This document shows, one piece after another, positions 36,865-47,256 of a stretch of DNA of 64,000 nucleotides. Position 1 is the first letter of the stretch; each line of letters opens with the position of its first letter. Source of the DNA: FEN-1297 sp963843605 (GTDB lineage: Bacteria; Bacteroidota; Ignavibacteria; Ignavibacteriales; Ignavibacteriaceae); NCBI GenBank assembly GCA_963843605.1, contig CAWJLA010000004.1:310001-374000 (forward strand). The letters run 5' to 3'. The notes beneath the pieces are model-generated. The model was not told the origin of the DNA, did not search any database, and saw only the letters and a list, made by a program, of their open reading frames with translations. Position numbers and translations under genes: made by a program.

Positions 36865-38241
36865 ATGATTTTAGAAAGATACATACTAAAAAATCACTTT
36901 ATCCCGTTTGTTTTCTCAATAATTACACTGATGGGAATATTTTTACTTCAATTCTTGATGAAGTTTGCGGATAGACTCGTCGGTAAGGGTTTGGATACAT
37001 GGGTAATTTTCAAACTGATTGCCTTCAATCTTGCATGGATGGTTGTACTTGTCGTTCCTATGGCAACGCTGGTAGCCACTCTTATGGCATTTGGAAATAT
37101 GTCGCAGAATAACGAAATAACAATCATGAAATCATCCGGGACAAGTTTATTCAGGATGATGCTAGGCCCGTTGATCGCAAGCATTGCGGTAGCTTATTTG
37201 CTTTTTTTATTCAACGACGATGTTCTTCCGGATGCAAATCATCATGCAAAATTATTGATGCAGGATATTTCTAGGCAAAAGCCTACGCTGTCGCTTGAGC
37301 CGGGTGTTTTTTCTCAGGAAGTAACAAACTATGCAATTCTTGTCAGGGGAATAAATCAAAAAACAAATACTCTGGATAATGTAGTAATTTACGATTACTC
37401 AAACCCGGCAACTACGGATGTGGTAACGGCAAAAAAAGGAAAGATATATTTCTCAAAAGACCAATCAAAACTTGTTATGGATTTATGGGACGGTGAAATT
37501 CATGAATCGGGAAACAATGATAAAGGCGCATACAGAAAAATAATTTTTAAGAAGCACAGAATTCTGATGGATGCAGACCAGTTTACCCTTCAGCAGTCGG
37601 CTCCCGGCGGGCCGCGCGGCGACAGAGAAATGGATACGCATTCAATGCAGGCTGTAGTCGACAGTCTGACCGGCCTGAAAACAAATGCATTCAAAGTTTT
37701 AACGACGGATTCAAAAAGATATTTGTACGCTCAGGTTCCGAAACACCCGTCTCGTGAAAGTAATATTGAAGCAAAAAATAAAAAGGCGCTGATGGATTAT
37801 GTAAAGGATCAGATAAAGACTGCTCAGAGCATTATATTTTCTAACCTAAGCGTCATAGAAACTCTGCAGGATCAGCAGAATTCGTACATGGTGGAAATTC
37901 ACAAAAAATACGCCCTGCCGGTGGCGTGCATAATATTTATTTTAATCGGGGCGCCGCTCGGAGTAATGGTAAGAAAAGGCGGTTTCGGCATAGCAGCCAG
38001 CATCAGTCTTTTCTTTTTTGTCATATACTGGGCGTTTTTAATTGCAGGGGAAAAACTGGCGGACAGAAATATAATTACTCCGTTCTGGGGAATGTGGTCG
38101 GCAAATATTTTATTATTCATGGTAGGTATTTTATTAACCACAAAGACAGTACAGGAATCCGTCAGACTGGATCTTTCTTTCTTCAAAAAAATAATCCCGA
38201 AGCAATGGCGAAATTTTGAAGCCGAATCCGCAGAACAATAG
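36865..38241 (+). CDS. lptF: LPS export permease LptF
   Basis: 458 residues of the YjgP/YjgQ family. N-terminal membrane segments (FIPFVFSIITLMGIFLLQFL, VVLVVPMATLVATLMAFGNM), a large periplasmic beta-jellyroll (about residues 130-330), and C-terminal membrane segments (PVACIIFILIGAPLGVMVRK, ASISLFFFVIYWAFLI). The motif ITIMKSSGTSLFRMM is the coupling helix for LptB. LptF and LptG form the inner-membrane channel that extracts LPS. The ATG at 36865 is chosen over a TTG at 36814 because MILERYILKNHF is the standard start. The next gene begins directly after its stop. Confidence 0.92.
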   Translation: MILERYILKNHFIPFVFSIITLMGIFLLQFLMKFADRLVGKGLDTWVIFKLIAFNLAWMVVLVVPMATLVATLMAFGNMSQNNEITIMKSSGTSLFRMMLGPLIASIAVAYLLFLFNDDVLPDANHHAKLLMQDISRQKPTLSLEPGVFSQEVTNYAILVRGINQKTNTLDNVVIYDYSNPATTDVVTAKKGKIYFSKDQSKLVMDLWDGEIHESGNNDKGAYRKIIFKKHRILMDADQFTLQQSAPGGPRGDREMDTHSMQAVVDSLTGLKTNAFKVLTTDSKRYLYAQVPKHPSRESNIEAKNKKALMDYVKDQIKTAQSIIFSNLSVIETLQDQQNSYMVEIHKKYALPVACIIFILIGAPLGVMVRKGGFGIAASISLFFFVIYWAFLIAGEKLADRNIITPFWGMWSANILLFMVGILLTTKTVQESVRLDLSFFKKIIPKQWRNFEAESAEQ

Positions 38242-39324
38242 ATGAAAATTCTCGATAAATATCTGGTTAAACAATTTATTCAAACGGTGTTATTCGGAAT
38301 AATATCGTTTACGCTGATTTTTGTAGTAATAAATATGGTTGAAAATGTGGGCAGCTTCCTCGATCAGAACGTTCCCGCGTATATTATCATTTATTACTAT
38401 GTTGTTTTCAGTCCCGACATAATCAAGCTTATGACGCCCGTCGCGGTTTTGTTCGGAGCATTATTTACGGCGGGGAAAGCATCAAACCTCAGCGAGCTTA
38501 CCGCTATTAAGGCCAGCGGCGTGAGCATGTACAGGTTTATGACTCCCTTTTTTATTGCCACAATATTTATAAGTCTTTTCTCAATTTATTTTGCGGGTTA
38601 CGTCGTACCGGAAGCAAATCAGACAAAGATAAATCTGGAAAGGAAATATTTAAATTCAGGTTATAACTTTTCCGGCACCAATATTTTTTTCCAGGATTCG
38701 AACACCAGAATCGTCAACATTTCTTTTTTCGATAAATCGCGAAATACCGCTTTACGCATAAGTATCGAAAATTTTAATAAGTATAATCTTACAAAGATGA
38801 TATCCAGAATTGACGCGGCTAATCTTGTTTATGATACCGTAGGCCATGTATGGACCGCTCATAACGGCGTGCAGCGTTTTTTTTCGGGCGACAGCCAAAA
38901 AGCCAATTACTTCAGTTCGCTTAAAATCAGCAAACTGAATTTCACCCCGAAAGAACTGCTTACAAAGCAGCAGCGGCCGGAAGAAATGAATCTTGGAAAT
39001 TTAAGAGAGTTGATAAATAATCAGATAAAAGCAGGCAACGACCCTACCGCCACATTAATAGAATATTACTCGCGGTTCTCTTTTCCGCTCGCAAGCTTGA
39101 TTGTGGTTCTTTTCGGCTTGCCGTTATCCGCCAATAAGCGGCGGGGCGGTCTCGCAATTCAAGTCGGGATAAATATACTTGTTACTTTTATTTACCTTGC
39201 ATTCATGCAGATAAGCCTGGCCTTCGGCAAAAACGGCGCGCTCAGTCCGCTGCTTACCGCATGGATGGCGGATTTGATTTTCCTCATCGCGGCTTTAATT
39301 ACCATACCCAGGATGCAGCAATAA
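38242..39324 (+). CDS. lptG: LPS export permease LptG
   Basis: 360 residues, YjgP/YjgQ family. N-terminal MKILDKYLVKQFIQTVLFGI, coupling-helix region LTAIKASGVSMYRFM, periplasmic jellyroll in the middle, and C-terminal helices with SLIVVLFGLPLSANKRRGGL. The TAG stop of lptF is followed at once by this ATG, so the two are co-translated and make the LptB2FG complex with LptB encoded elsewhere. Confidence 0.92.
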   Translation: MKILDKYLVKQFIQTVLFGIISFTLIFVVINMVENVGSFLDQNVPAYIIIYYYVVFSPDIIKLMTPVAVLFGALFTAGKASNLSELTAIKASGVSMYRFMTPFFIATIFISLFSIYFAGYVVPEANQTKINLERKYLNSGYNFSGTNIFFQDSNTRIVNISFFDKSRNTALRISIENFNKYNLTKMISRIDAANLVYDTVGHVWTAHNGVQRFFSGDSQKANYFSSLKISKLNFTPKELLTKQQRPEEMNLGNLRELINNQIKAGNDPTATLIEYYSRFSFPLASLIVVLFGLPLSANKRRGGLAIQVGINILVTFIYLAFMQISLAFGKNGALSPLLTAWMADLIFLIAALITIPRMQQ

Positions 39325-39460
39325 CAACTTCTTCAATCAGGGAATTGTTACGAGGTTGATAGGTAATATCAATTGGTGCCGGCATTAAGATCAGTAAACA
39401 ATTCTTGGTGCTCCGGCTTTAAAATTTTCAGCAGAATTAACGAATAAGGTAATAATGTTT

Positions 39461-40050
39461 GTATCGATTTTGCTGATCTTTGTTACTAAGGTTAAGACAT
39501 AAAATGTTTCGACTTATCTTATTTCCGAACCTCAGTAGCCCTAAGAATAACAAATAAGGTAACCTTATTACCTAATTTCTTAGTCTTGGTAAAAAGTTTA
39601 TGGTAAGTAATAAGGTTAGTATCGATTTTGCTGATCTTTGTTACTAAGGTTAGAACATATATTATTGCGATCTCTTTCATTTCCGAACCTCAGTAACTTT
39701 TAACGAACTTAGTTCATGACCTTATTACCTAATTTTTTAGCATTGGCTAAAAGTTTATGATAAGTAATAAGGTTAGTATCGATATTGCTGATCTTTGTTA
39801 CTAAGGTTAAGACATAAAATGTTTCGACTTATCTTATTTCCGAACCTCAGTAGCCCTAAGAATAACAAATAAGGTAACCTTATTACCTAATTTTTTAGCA
39901 TTGGCTAAAAGTTTATGATAAGTAATAAGGTTAGTATCGATTTTGCTGATCTTTGTTACTAAGGTTAAGACATATAATGATTCGACTTCTTTCATTTCCT
40001 AACATAAGTAACTTTTAACGAACTTAGATCATGACCTTATTACCCAATTC
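39461..40050. repeat. Tandem repeat block, four copies of about 158 bp with alternating subtypes
   Basis: The word GTATCGATTTTGCTGATCTT starts at 39461, 39619, 39776 (one mismatch) and 39934, a period of 157-158. Copies 1 and 3 share one second half (…GTAGCCCTAAGAATAACAAA…) and copies 2 and 4 another (…AACTTTTAACGAACTTAG…), so the real unit is a dimer of about 315 bp present twice. Inside each copy AAGGTTA/TAACCTTATTACC words are repeated in both orientations. It lies between convergent lptG and the DUF5723 gene. No coding potential. Confidence 0.88.
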
Positions 40051-40081
40051 CATACTAGGTTTCCGGCCACCAACAGTTTAA

Positions 40082-41503
40082 TTATAATTTCCACCTTGAG
40101 TTAAAAGCAACCGACAGATATTTTGCGTTGTTCGGTGAGGTAACTGACTGAAAATCCTGAGTACTAAGATTAAAATCTACCAGACCTGCGTCAACACCTA
40201 AACCGACAGCCCAGTGAAATCCGAACAGTCCCCCGAACGATACACCGCTTCTTATATACGGCAGCCAGTTCATCGGCTTCCATTCGGAACCGAACGATAC
40301 TCTCATCTTCTGGGAATTCCCGGGAAGATCGTTAAAACCTTTGTTTATATCCATAGCTATTAAAAGCGTACCGGGGAAACTGGTGTTGTGAAAATTAAAT
40401 TTATAAGATGCGCCCAATCTTAAAGCCGTAGGAAGATCGGTTGTAAAACCCGTAATGCTTTTGCTTTCGCCTTTAAAATTATCCTTAAGAGAGTCTTGGA
40501 CGGTTTTATCGGTGAAATCGGTAATTGTATACTGACCCGTCGAATAAGTTTGCGCGGTATTTGCATTCCAGTTAATAGAACCGATGTCGGTTATTGCAAA
40601 AGAAAAGTTCCACATCTCCCCTATTGCCGCACTGAAGCCTAGGTCAAATCCCAATCCGCTGCCTGCAGGAGACGGAAACGGACTGAAGTTTGACTGCTTG
40701 TTGCTAGTGGAATCGAAAGAATATTTCACACCGAAGTTATCGGAGAAGGAAGACTGTATGCTGTAATTCGTACTTAATGTGATATCGCCGTTATTATTAG
40801 TCTGAACGTAATTATTTGTTGCCTGATTACTCTGAATAAATGCGAAGCCCTGAACATACTTAATCGTAACGCCAACAAAAAATTTGTCGAACGTGTTATT
40901 TAAGAAGCCCGGAATTTCGCCGGCGTAACTGATCGAATAATCTCTCAGCCACCATGAACTTGCCCTTGTATCGTCGAAGTTGTAATTGCTTCCGAGCGGG
41001 TTACCGCTTAAAGCAAATTCTGTTAGTGCGTGAGGAATAGTAATATTACCGTCAATAACATCTTTTACCGAAATGCCGATTGCTCCGGGTGTTTCTCCGA
41101 AGTTCAATTCAAAGGAGAAAATATCCAGTGAAGCGTTTCCTAAAATCAATCCGCCGTTTTCAAACAGGGAATTCAATCTTTGCTTATCCTGTTCGCTAAG
41201 AAGCCTTGCCTCTCCGTTAACTCCGCCAAAAAAATAATTAAGATCATTTATTGAAATAAAATTCGTTCCGCTTTTAACCGAGATCGAAGGCAGCGGCAAT
41301 ACGGTGGAAAAGCTGATAAAACTATTATCGTTAAGAAGATTTGCCGGATTTATTCCGATAGCATAAATACCTCCGGCCGTTGCATTATGGGTATTTCCCA
41401 TACCTATGCTTCTTGCGTCAGTGCTTCCTTCTGATCCGTACTGGGCATATACTGAGAATACAGTGAACGCCGCAAAAACTAAAGTCATGTAAATTTTTTT
41501 CAT
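40082..41503 (-). CDS. DUF5723-like outer-membrane beta-barrel protein
   Basis: 473 residues from the chosen start at 41503, which begins a signal peptide (MKKIYMTLVFAAFTVFSVYA) and has AAGAAGGA at proper spacing. A longer frame reaches 41671 but would overlap the upstream gene. The mature part begins GSEGSTDARSIGMGNTHNAT and AGGIYAIGINPANL, typical of FadL/PorV-like and DUF5723 barrels, and has alternating aromatic strands to the end with a terminal aromatic-rich FNSRWKL. It is probably an outer-membrane protein. It follows the lipoprotein gene by 13 bases. Confidence 0.8.
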   Translation of the reverse strand: MKKIYMTLVFAAFTVFSVYAQYGSEGSTDARSIGMGNTHNATAGGIYAIGINPANLLNDNSFISFSTVLPLPSISVKSGTNFISINDLNYFFGGVNGEARLLSEQDKQRLNSLFENGGLILGNASLDIFSFELNFGETPGAIGISVKDVIDGNITIPHALTEFALSGNPLGSNYNFDDTRASSWWLRDYSISYAGEIPGFLNNTFDKFFVGVTIKYVQGFAFIQSNQATNNYVQTNNNGDITLSTNYSIQSSFSDNFGVKYSFDSTSNKQSNFSPFPSPAGSGLGFDLGFSAAIGEMWNFSFAITDIGSINWNANTAQTYSTGQYTITDFTDKTVQDSLKDNFKGESKSITGFTTDLPTALRLGASYKFNFHNTSFPGTLLIAMDINKGFNDLPGNSQKMRVSFGSEWKPMNWLPYIRSGVSFGGLFGFHWAVGLGVDAGLVDFNLSTQDFQSVTSPNNAKYLSVAFNSRWKL

Positions 41504-41516
41504 CATATCATCCTTC

Positions 41517-43118
41517 TTATAAATCATTCGGTTTAACTGTATAGTTAATGCTGCCGCTTGCTTTAACGCTAATCTGATTCTCCGGACGGACAGCGACAAT
41601 TGGCGGTGATGCTGTTCCTGCGTTAGGTGTCGCGACCGTAACAGTGTAGATTGCATAATAAGCTTTCGCAAGCATAGAAATCTGGGAAGTGCTGAGCGTT
41701 ACCGCCTTATTGCTTACGGCGGAAGCTTTCATTACGCCGTTTTGATCGACGGAAGCCGCATCAATTGAAAAACTGCTGCTGCCGTTAGAATCGTTCAATG
41801 TAAATAATGGTCTGCATAGCGAGTCGGCAAAAACAACCTGAACATTTCCGGAGAGCGGAATGCCGTTTTGAATATCCAAGGCTAATTTGAAATCATTACC
41901 GTCCTTAATTTTGTCTCTGTCACTCTGATTGATATTGACATCAAGAGTATCCGTTATCGCTGCATTGTTTATAGCAAGGAAGCTTTGTGTTGTAAATGAT
42001 GTTTCAAATTTTACCGAATCCAAACTTGTTGCAGTACCTGTTGTTTTTATATTGTCCGGATTCATTACATAGTCCGAAGAAATTGAAATTTTGTCGGGAA
42101 GGAATGACATGAATTCCGTTATATTGCTGTTCGACTCGTCGAAGGTTGTATTAAGCGTACCGTTTACAAGAGTAAAACTAAAATTTTTATTTCCGGATTT
42201 ATCTGTCAGACTTATTGTAGTGCCGTCGTTTCTTACGCCGGTAATATTTAGATTGTTGATTTCAATTTCAAAAGGATCATTAACCGATGAGATATATTGA
42301 GCAAATAAATTAAGGTTCGCATCTCTTAATGTAACTTTGTTTCTATAATCCTGAACTTTACCAAGGTTAAGATCGAAATTATCGGATTGACTGCCGAGCG
42401 ATTTGGTAGGTAAATATCCGGACACGTAACTGAATAGAAAGTCTGAACTGTAAAAATCCATAGATAAATAAGAATTAACCAGAGAAGCGGAGTTTGCACT
42501 TACAAGTAATTGAACACAGTCTTTTTTGCCGGCTTTAATTTGCGAGGAAGTAATTTTATAACTGTCGTTTGCAAAACTGTAAGATTGTGTATTATTTGAA
42601 TTGGGAGCAATCTGAACATTGTCGGTAAATCTTGAACCGTCAGGTTTTCTGATTGCAGGTATCGAAATAGATAAATTTACCGGAAAAGACGCCGGATTAT
42701 CAAAATGAAATGAAAAAGAACCGTTTGTAAATTTAGCGCTGTCCAGCTCCGCACCCTCGGGGATGGGAAGATACAGCACAAAGGTACTGTCAAAATTGTT
42801 GCCTAAAACGGGGATTGTCTGGTTAGTAAGCGATGTTGGGCTTGTAACCTTAATATAATCCGCCATATTAATTGCTTGCGTGTAGGTATCGGAATGAATA
42901 AGATATATACTCTTATTTGTAGAAGTAGGAACAACCGAAATATATTTCTGTTCTTTAATTATATCGTCTAATGTGTAGGCTTTGCTGGTAATGGGAACAT
43001 TTAAATTCACGTCCCAATTAGGAGCAATGAGTTTGCTCGGCAAATCAACGCAGCCGAAATAAAAAAACATTGTTGTAAACAAAACAGCAGCTAAAGCTAA
43101 TTGTATCTTCTTATACAT
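41517..43118 (-). CDS. Predicted large surface lipoprotein
   Basis: 533 residues with a lipoprotein signal (LALAAVLFTTMFFYFGCVDL; Cys23). The mature part is rich in Ser, Asn and Thr with many beta strands and no recognised catalytic motif (PNWDVNLNVPITSKAYTLDD, SYSFANDSYKITSSQIKAGK). Near the C-terminus are repeated Ig-like strand patterns. I do not recognise the family. It is transcribed just before the barrel protein, so the two may form an outer-membrane pair. Confidence 0.7.
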   Translation of the reverse strand: MYKKIQLALAAVLFTTMFFYFGCVDLPSKLIAPNWDVNLNVPITSKAYTLDDIIKEQKYISVVPTSTNKSIYLIHSDTYTQAINMADYIKVTSPTSLTNQTIPVLGNNFDSTFVLYLPIPEGAELDSAKFTNGSFSFHFDNPASFPVNLSISIPAIRKPDGSRFTDNVQIAPNSNNTQSYSFANDSYKITSSQIKAGKKDCVQLLVSANSASLVNSYLSMDFYSSDFLFSYVSGYLPTKSLGSQSDNFDLNLGKVQDYRNKVTLRDANLNLFAQYISSVNDPFEIEINNLNITGVRNDGTTISLTDKSGNKNFSFTLVNGTLNTTFDESNSNITEFMSFLPDKISISSDYVMNPDNIKTTGTATSLDSVKFETSFTTQSFLAINNAAITDTLDVNINQSDRDKIKDGNDFKLALDIQNGIPLSGNVQVVFADSLCRPLFTLNDSNGSSSFSIDAASVDQNGVMKASAVSNKAVTLSTSQISMLAKAYYAIYTVTVATPNAGTASPPIVAVRPENQISVKASGSINYTVKPNDL

Positions 43119-43364
43119 ATACTTCTCCGATTAAAAAGAATCTTTACATAGCTATAGCATAACAACCATTATATTATCGATTGTTAACCCCTTTCAGTTT
43201 AATGTTTTCTCATTTTTTTTTGCTTTATCTTCCGAAGTGCTTTTTTCGCGGTAAACATGGCATTATTAAAGCCGTTTTACGCAAGTGGATAACTTATTCA
43301 ATTTGAATTACCCTGCTTTTTCGATAAATTTGTAACTAATTTTTAAATAACATCCTGAAGAATT

Positions 43365-45833
43365 ATGAGATATCCATTCGCCGAAATAGAAAAAAAATGG
43401 CTGAAATATTGGGAAGAAAAAAAAATTTATAAGACCGATTTTTCCGCAAACGACAGCAAGCTTTACTGCCTGGTTATGTTTATTTATCCGTCGGGCGCAA
43501 AACTGCATATAGGACATTGGTATAATTACGGCCCTACCGACTCCTGGGCCAGGTATAAAAAATTAAAAGGCTTTAACGTTTTTGAACCTATGGGATACGA
43601 CGCTTTCGGACTTCCTGCCGAGAACTATGCTATTAAAACGGGTATTCACCCTTACGACAGCACGATGACCAATATAGATGATATTCGTAAACAGCTTAAG
43701 AATATGGGCTGTATGTACGATTGGAATTCCGAGTTAATGACCTGCGTTCCTGAATATTACAAATGGAATCAATGGCTTTTTCTTGAGCTTTATAAAAAAG
43801 GTCTTGCATACAGAAAAAATGCACCGGTTAACTGGTGCCCTAAAGATCAAACTGTACTTGCAAACGAACAAGTTCAATCTGACGGCACATGTGAGCGCTG
43901 CGGAACTCTTGTGGTTCAAAAAAATCTGACGCAATGGTTTTTTAAAATAACTGATTATGCCGAAGAACTGCTTAACGGCCTCGGCGATATAAATTGGCCG
44001 GATAAGACTAAATTAATGCAGCGGAACTGGATAGGAAAAAGTACCGGTACCGAAGTCAACTTTAAAGTCGAAAACAGCGATCAACAGATAACCGTTTTTA
44101 CTACCCGCCCCGATACTCTATTCGGTGTTACGTATGTTGTTATTGCCCCGGAACATCCGCTTGTTGCAAAATTGACAAAGCCGGATTTTAAAGAAGGTGT
44201 TGCTAATTATATCGATTCCATAAAATCTTTAACTGAAATCGAAAGAACTTCAACCACAAAGGAAAAAACAGGTGTTCCCACCGGAGCTTATGCAATCAAT
44301 CCGATAAACGGCGAGAAAGTTCCGATCTGGATTGCCGATTACGCCCTTCTTACATACGGTACAGGCTGCGTTATGGCCGTGCCCGCGCATGATGAAAGAG
44401 ATTTCGAATTCGCGGAAAAGTTCGGTCTGAAGATCAGAAAGGTTATACTTAAACCGGGTGCCAAACCGGAAGATGAATTGACAAAAGCTTATACGGCCGT
44501 AGGCGCAATGGTTAATTCGGGCGAATTTAACGGATTAAAATCAGATGAAGGAATCGATAAAATAAGCGACTACCTGGAGAAAAATAATCTCGGGAAAAGA
44601 AAAATAAACTACCGTCTTCGCGACTGGCTTATATCAAGGCAGCGCTACTGGGGCACACCTATACCTATTATTCATTGCCCGGAATGCGGTGAAGTACCGG
44701 TCGAAGAAAAAGACCTTCCGGTTGAACTTCCTTATGATGTTGAATTTAATCCTTCGGGAGAATCCCCGCTTGCAGCTAACGAAAGTTTTATAAATGTAAA
44801 ATGCCCGAAATGCGGAGCCGGTGCGAAGAGAGATCCGGATACTATGGATACGTTTGTTGATTCGTCATGGTATTATTTCAGATATCTTAATCCTAAAATT
44901 ACGGATAAGATATTCGATACATCGTTATCCGATAAATGGATGCCGGTGGATATGTACGTCGGCGGAGCCGAACATGCAACGATGCATCTTCTTTACGCAC
45001 GGTTTATACACAAGTTTTTAAGGGATCTGGGTTATACAAAAGAGAACGAACCTTTTTCGAATTTAATACATCAGGGCACCATTACGAATCAGGGTGCAAA
45101 AATGTCAAAGTCGAAAGGCAACGTAGTTAACCCGGATGAATTCACTTCAAAATACGGTGCCGATGTTTTCAGATTGTATCTTATGTTCATGGGACCATAT
45201 GAACTCGGCGGCGATTGGAGCGATAAAGGTATTTCCGGAACGGAAAGATTCGTACAGCGTACCTATGAACTTTTCGGTAAATTTCCCGGAATCATTAATT
45301 CTGCTGAGATAAAAGGAAAATATAATCTGGAATCGATGAGCGAATCCGAAAAGGCAGTTTACAGAAAAGTAAACCAGACTATTAATAAATACGATGAAGA
45401 AATAAATAACTTCAGGTTTAATACTACCATTGCCGCATTAATGGAATTACTGAATGAATTAACCAAGAACCTGGAAAGCTGTTCCAAGAATATTCAGGCT
45501 TATACTCTTTTAAGATTTGCAACACTGCTTGCGCCGGTTGCCCCGCATTTCGGAGAGGAATGCATGGCTATCATAGGCGGCAAAGAATCGGTATTTATTG
45601 ACCCGGTATGGTACCCGGCTGATCCCGACGCGCTTATTGAAGAGAATATAAATATTGCGGTTCAGGTTAACGGCAAATTAAGAACTACCATGGAATTTCC
45701 CGTAGACTCCGAACAATCCGCCGTAAAAGAAAAGATATTTTCCGACGAAAAAATAATAAAACATATCGAAGGTAAATCGGTAATAAAAGAAATCTTTGTA
45801 AAAAACAAGATTTATAACATCGTAGTAAGATAA
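43365..45833 (+). CDS. leuS: Leucyl-tRNA synthetase
   Basis: 822 residues. It charges tRNA-Leu. Class I signature L-H-I-G-H-W near residue 46 (SGAKLHIGHWYNYGPTDS) and K-M-S-K-S (GAKMSKSKGNVV) are present. The CP1 editing domain contains TTRPDTLFGVTYVVIAPEHP and CVMAVPAHDERDFEF. Two zinc-binding Cys pairs appear (CERCG, CPECGE/CPKCG). The start MRYPFAEIEKKWLKYWEE is standard. Single gene upstream of serS. Confidence 0.98.
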   Translation: MRYPFAEIEKKWLKYWEEKKIYKTDFSANDSKLYCLVMFIYPSGAKLHIGHWYNYGPTDSWARYKKLKGFNVFEPMGYDAFGLPAENYAIKTGIHPYDSTMTNIDDIRKQLKNMGCMYDWNSELMTCVPEYYKWNQWLFLELYKKGLAYRKNAPVNWCPKDQTVLANEQVQSDGTCERCGTLVVQKNLTQWFFKITDYAEELLNGLGDINWPDKTKLMQRNWIGKSTGTEVNFKVENSDQQITVFTTRPDTLFGVTYVVIAPEHPLVAKLTKPDFKEGVANYIDSIKSLTEIERTSTTKEKTGVPTGAYAINPINGEKVPIWIADYALLTYGTGCVMAVPAHDERDFEFAEKFGLKIRKVILKPGAKPEDELTKAYTAVGAMVNSGEFNGLKSDEGIDKISDYLEKNNLGKRKINYRLRDWLISRQRYWGTPIPIIHCPECGEVPVEEKDLPVELPYDVEFNPSGESPLAANESFINVKCPKCGAGAKRDPDTMDTFVDSSWYYFRYLNPKITDKIFDTSLSDKWMPVDMYVGGAEHATMHLLYARFIHKFLRDLGYTKENEPFSNLIHQGTITNQGAKMSKSKGNVVNPDEFTSKYGADVFRLYLMFMGPYELGGDWSDKGISGTERFVQRTYELFGKFPGIINSAEIKGKYNLESMSESEKAVYRKVNQTINKYDEEINNFRFNTTIAALMELLNELTKNLESCSKNIQAYTLLRFATLLAPVAPHFGEECMAIIGGKESVFIDPVWYPADPDALIEENINIAVQVNGKLRTTMEFPVDSEQSAVKEKIFSDEKIIKHIEGKSVIKEIFVKNKIYNIVVR

Positions 45834-45940
45834 TTAATCGTTTCCGCTTTGATCTTTGTATTTAAGATCCGGAAATTAGACGTGAAAATAAATGGGATTA
45901 CAATTTAAGAACTAATTAATAAAAAATTATAAATTAAAGA

Positions 45941-45960
45941 AGGGCTCCGATAGGAGCTTT
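45941..45960. repeat. REP-like palindrome upstream of serS
   Basis: AGGGCTCC-GATA-GGAGCTTT forms an 8-bp stem with two G-U pairs, of the same style as the palindrome cluster at 19958. It lies 18 bases before the serS ATG, so it could also affect serS translation. Confidence 0.45.
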
Positions 45961-45978
45961 ACATTCCTAGAGGCATAA

Positions 45979-47256
45979 ATGTTAGATATAAAATTTATCC
46001 GCGAAAATCCCGAAGCAGTAAGACAGGGAATTGAAAATAAAAACGAAAAAAGCAGAATTGATGAGCTTCTTGATCTGGACAAACTGAGAAGAGACCTTAT
46101 TACAAAGACGGAAGAATTGAAAGCAAAAAAGAACCAGGTTTCACAGGAAGTAGCAAAATTAAAAAAGGCAGGGCAAGATGCATCCGCAATTATTGAGGAG
46201 ATGAAGAACGTTTCCGAACAGATAAAGAGTTACGATGAACAGCTTGCCGCGACGCAGGAAAAAGTGAACAATATTCTTATGTACATCCCGAATCTGCCTC
46301 ATTCATCCGTACCGGTAGGTAAAAGCGCGGAAGACAACGTTGAAGCACGCCAATGGCTGCCTGAAGGTTTCGCTTTTGAACGATCTGGACAAGTACTCGA
46401 TCATATAGAGCTCGGCAAGCAATTAAAAATACTTGACTTTGAAAGAGGCGCAAAAATATCCGGATCCGGTTTTCCGCTATACACCGGAAAAGGTGCAACT
46501 CTTGAAAGAGCTTTAATTAATTTTATGCTCGATTATCATCTCGCTAATCACGGCTACCAGGAGGTATTTCCTCCGTTCCTGGTTAACAGGGATTCTATGA
46601 AAGGCACAGGCCAGATTCCGAAGATGGAAGAGGATATGTATTTTATAGAAAAGGACGACCTGTTCCCTATCCCGACAGCAGAAGTGCCTCTTACCAATAT
46701 TTACAGAAATGAAATATTGAACGAAAAGGATCTGCCCATAAAATACGTGGGTTATTCGGCTTGCTTTAGAAGAGAAGCAGGATCTTACGGAAAAGAATCA
46801 AAAGGATTTTTACGCGTACATCAGTTTAATAAAGTTGAAATGGTAAAGTTCGTAAAGCCGGAAACTTCCTACGACGAACTTGAAATGCTGGTCAATGACG
46901 CCGAGGATATACTCAAGGCACTTAAGATACCGTACAGGGTTTTATTATTATGCACCGGTGACCTTAGTTTTTCCGCTGCTAAATGTTACGATATCGAAAC
47001 CTGGTCGCCTGCCGAAAACCGATGGCTGGAAGCTTCCTCCTGCAGCAACTTCGAAAATTTTCAGGCCAGAAGAGCAAATATCCGTTACAGAAACGAAGAG
47101 ACAAAAAAACCAGAATTCCTTCATACCTTAAACGGATCCGGACTTGCAACAAGCAGACTGATGGTATCTATACTTGAAAATTATCAGACCGGTGAAGGAA
47201 AAATAAAAGTACCGGAAGTGCTCAGGAAGTATACAGGATTTGAAATAATTGACTAA
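45979..47256 (+). CDS. serS: Seryl-tRNA synthetase
   Basis: 425 residues, full length. It charges tRNA-Ser (and serves selenocysteine tRNA). The N-terminal long coiled coil binds the tRNA variable arm (residues about 30-100, KTEELKAKKNQVSQEVAKLK). Class II motif 2 FRREAGSYGKESKGFLRVHQF and motif 3 LNGSGLATSRLMVSILENYQ are present. Start MLDIKFIRENPEAVR is standard. Confidence 0.98.
   Translation: MLDIKFIRENPEAVRQGIENKNEKSRIDELLDLDKLRRDLITKTEELKAKKNQVSQEVAKLKKAGQDASAIIEEMKNVSEQIKSYDEQLAATQEKVNNILMYIPNLPHSSVPVGKSAEDNVEARQWLPEGFAFERSGQVLDHIELGKQLKILDFERGAKISGSGFPLYTGKGATLERALINFMLDYHLANHGYQEVFPPFLVNRDSMKGTGQIPKMEEDMYFIEKDDLFPIPTAEVPLTNIYRNEILNEKDLPIKYVGYSACFRREAGSYGKESKGFLRVHQFNKVEMVKFVKPETSYDELEMLVNDAEDILKALKIPYRVLLLCTGDLSFSAAKCYDIETWSPAENRWLEASSCSNFENFQARRANIRYRNEETKKPEFLHTLNGSGLATSRLMVSILENYQTGEGKIKVPEVLRKYTGFEIID

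Noticed and set aside
39461..40050. CRISPR array or integron attC array
   Set aside because: The unit is about 158 bp with no spacers, no cassettes and no integrase.
41504..41671. Longer start for the DUF5723-like protein
   Set aside because: It would overlap the lipoprotein gene by 150 bases and bury the signal peptide.
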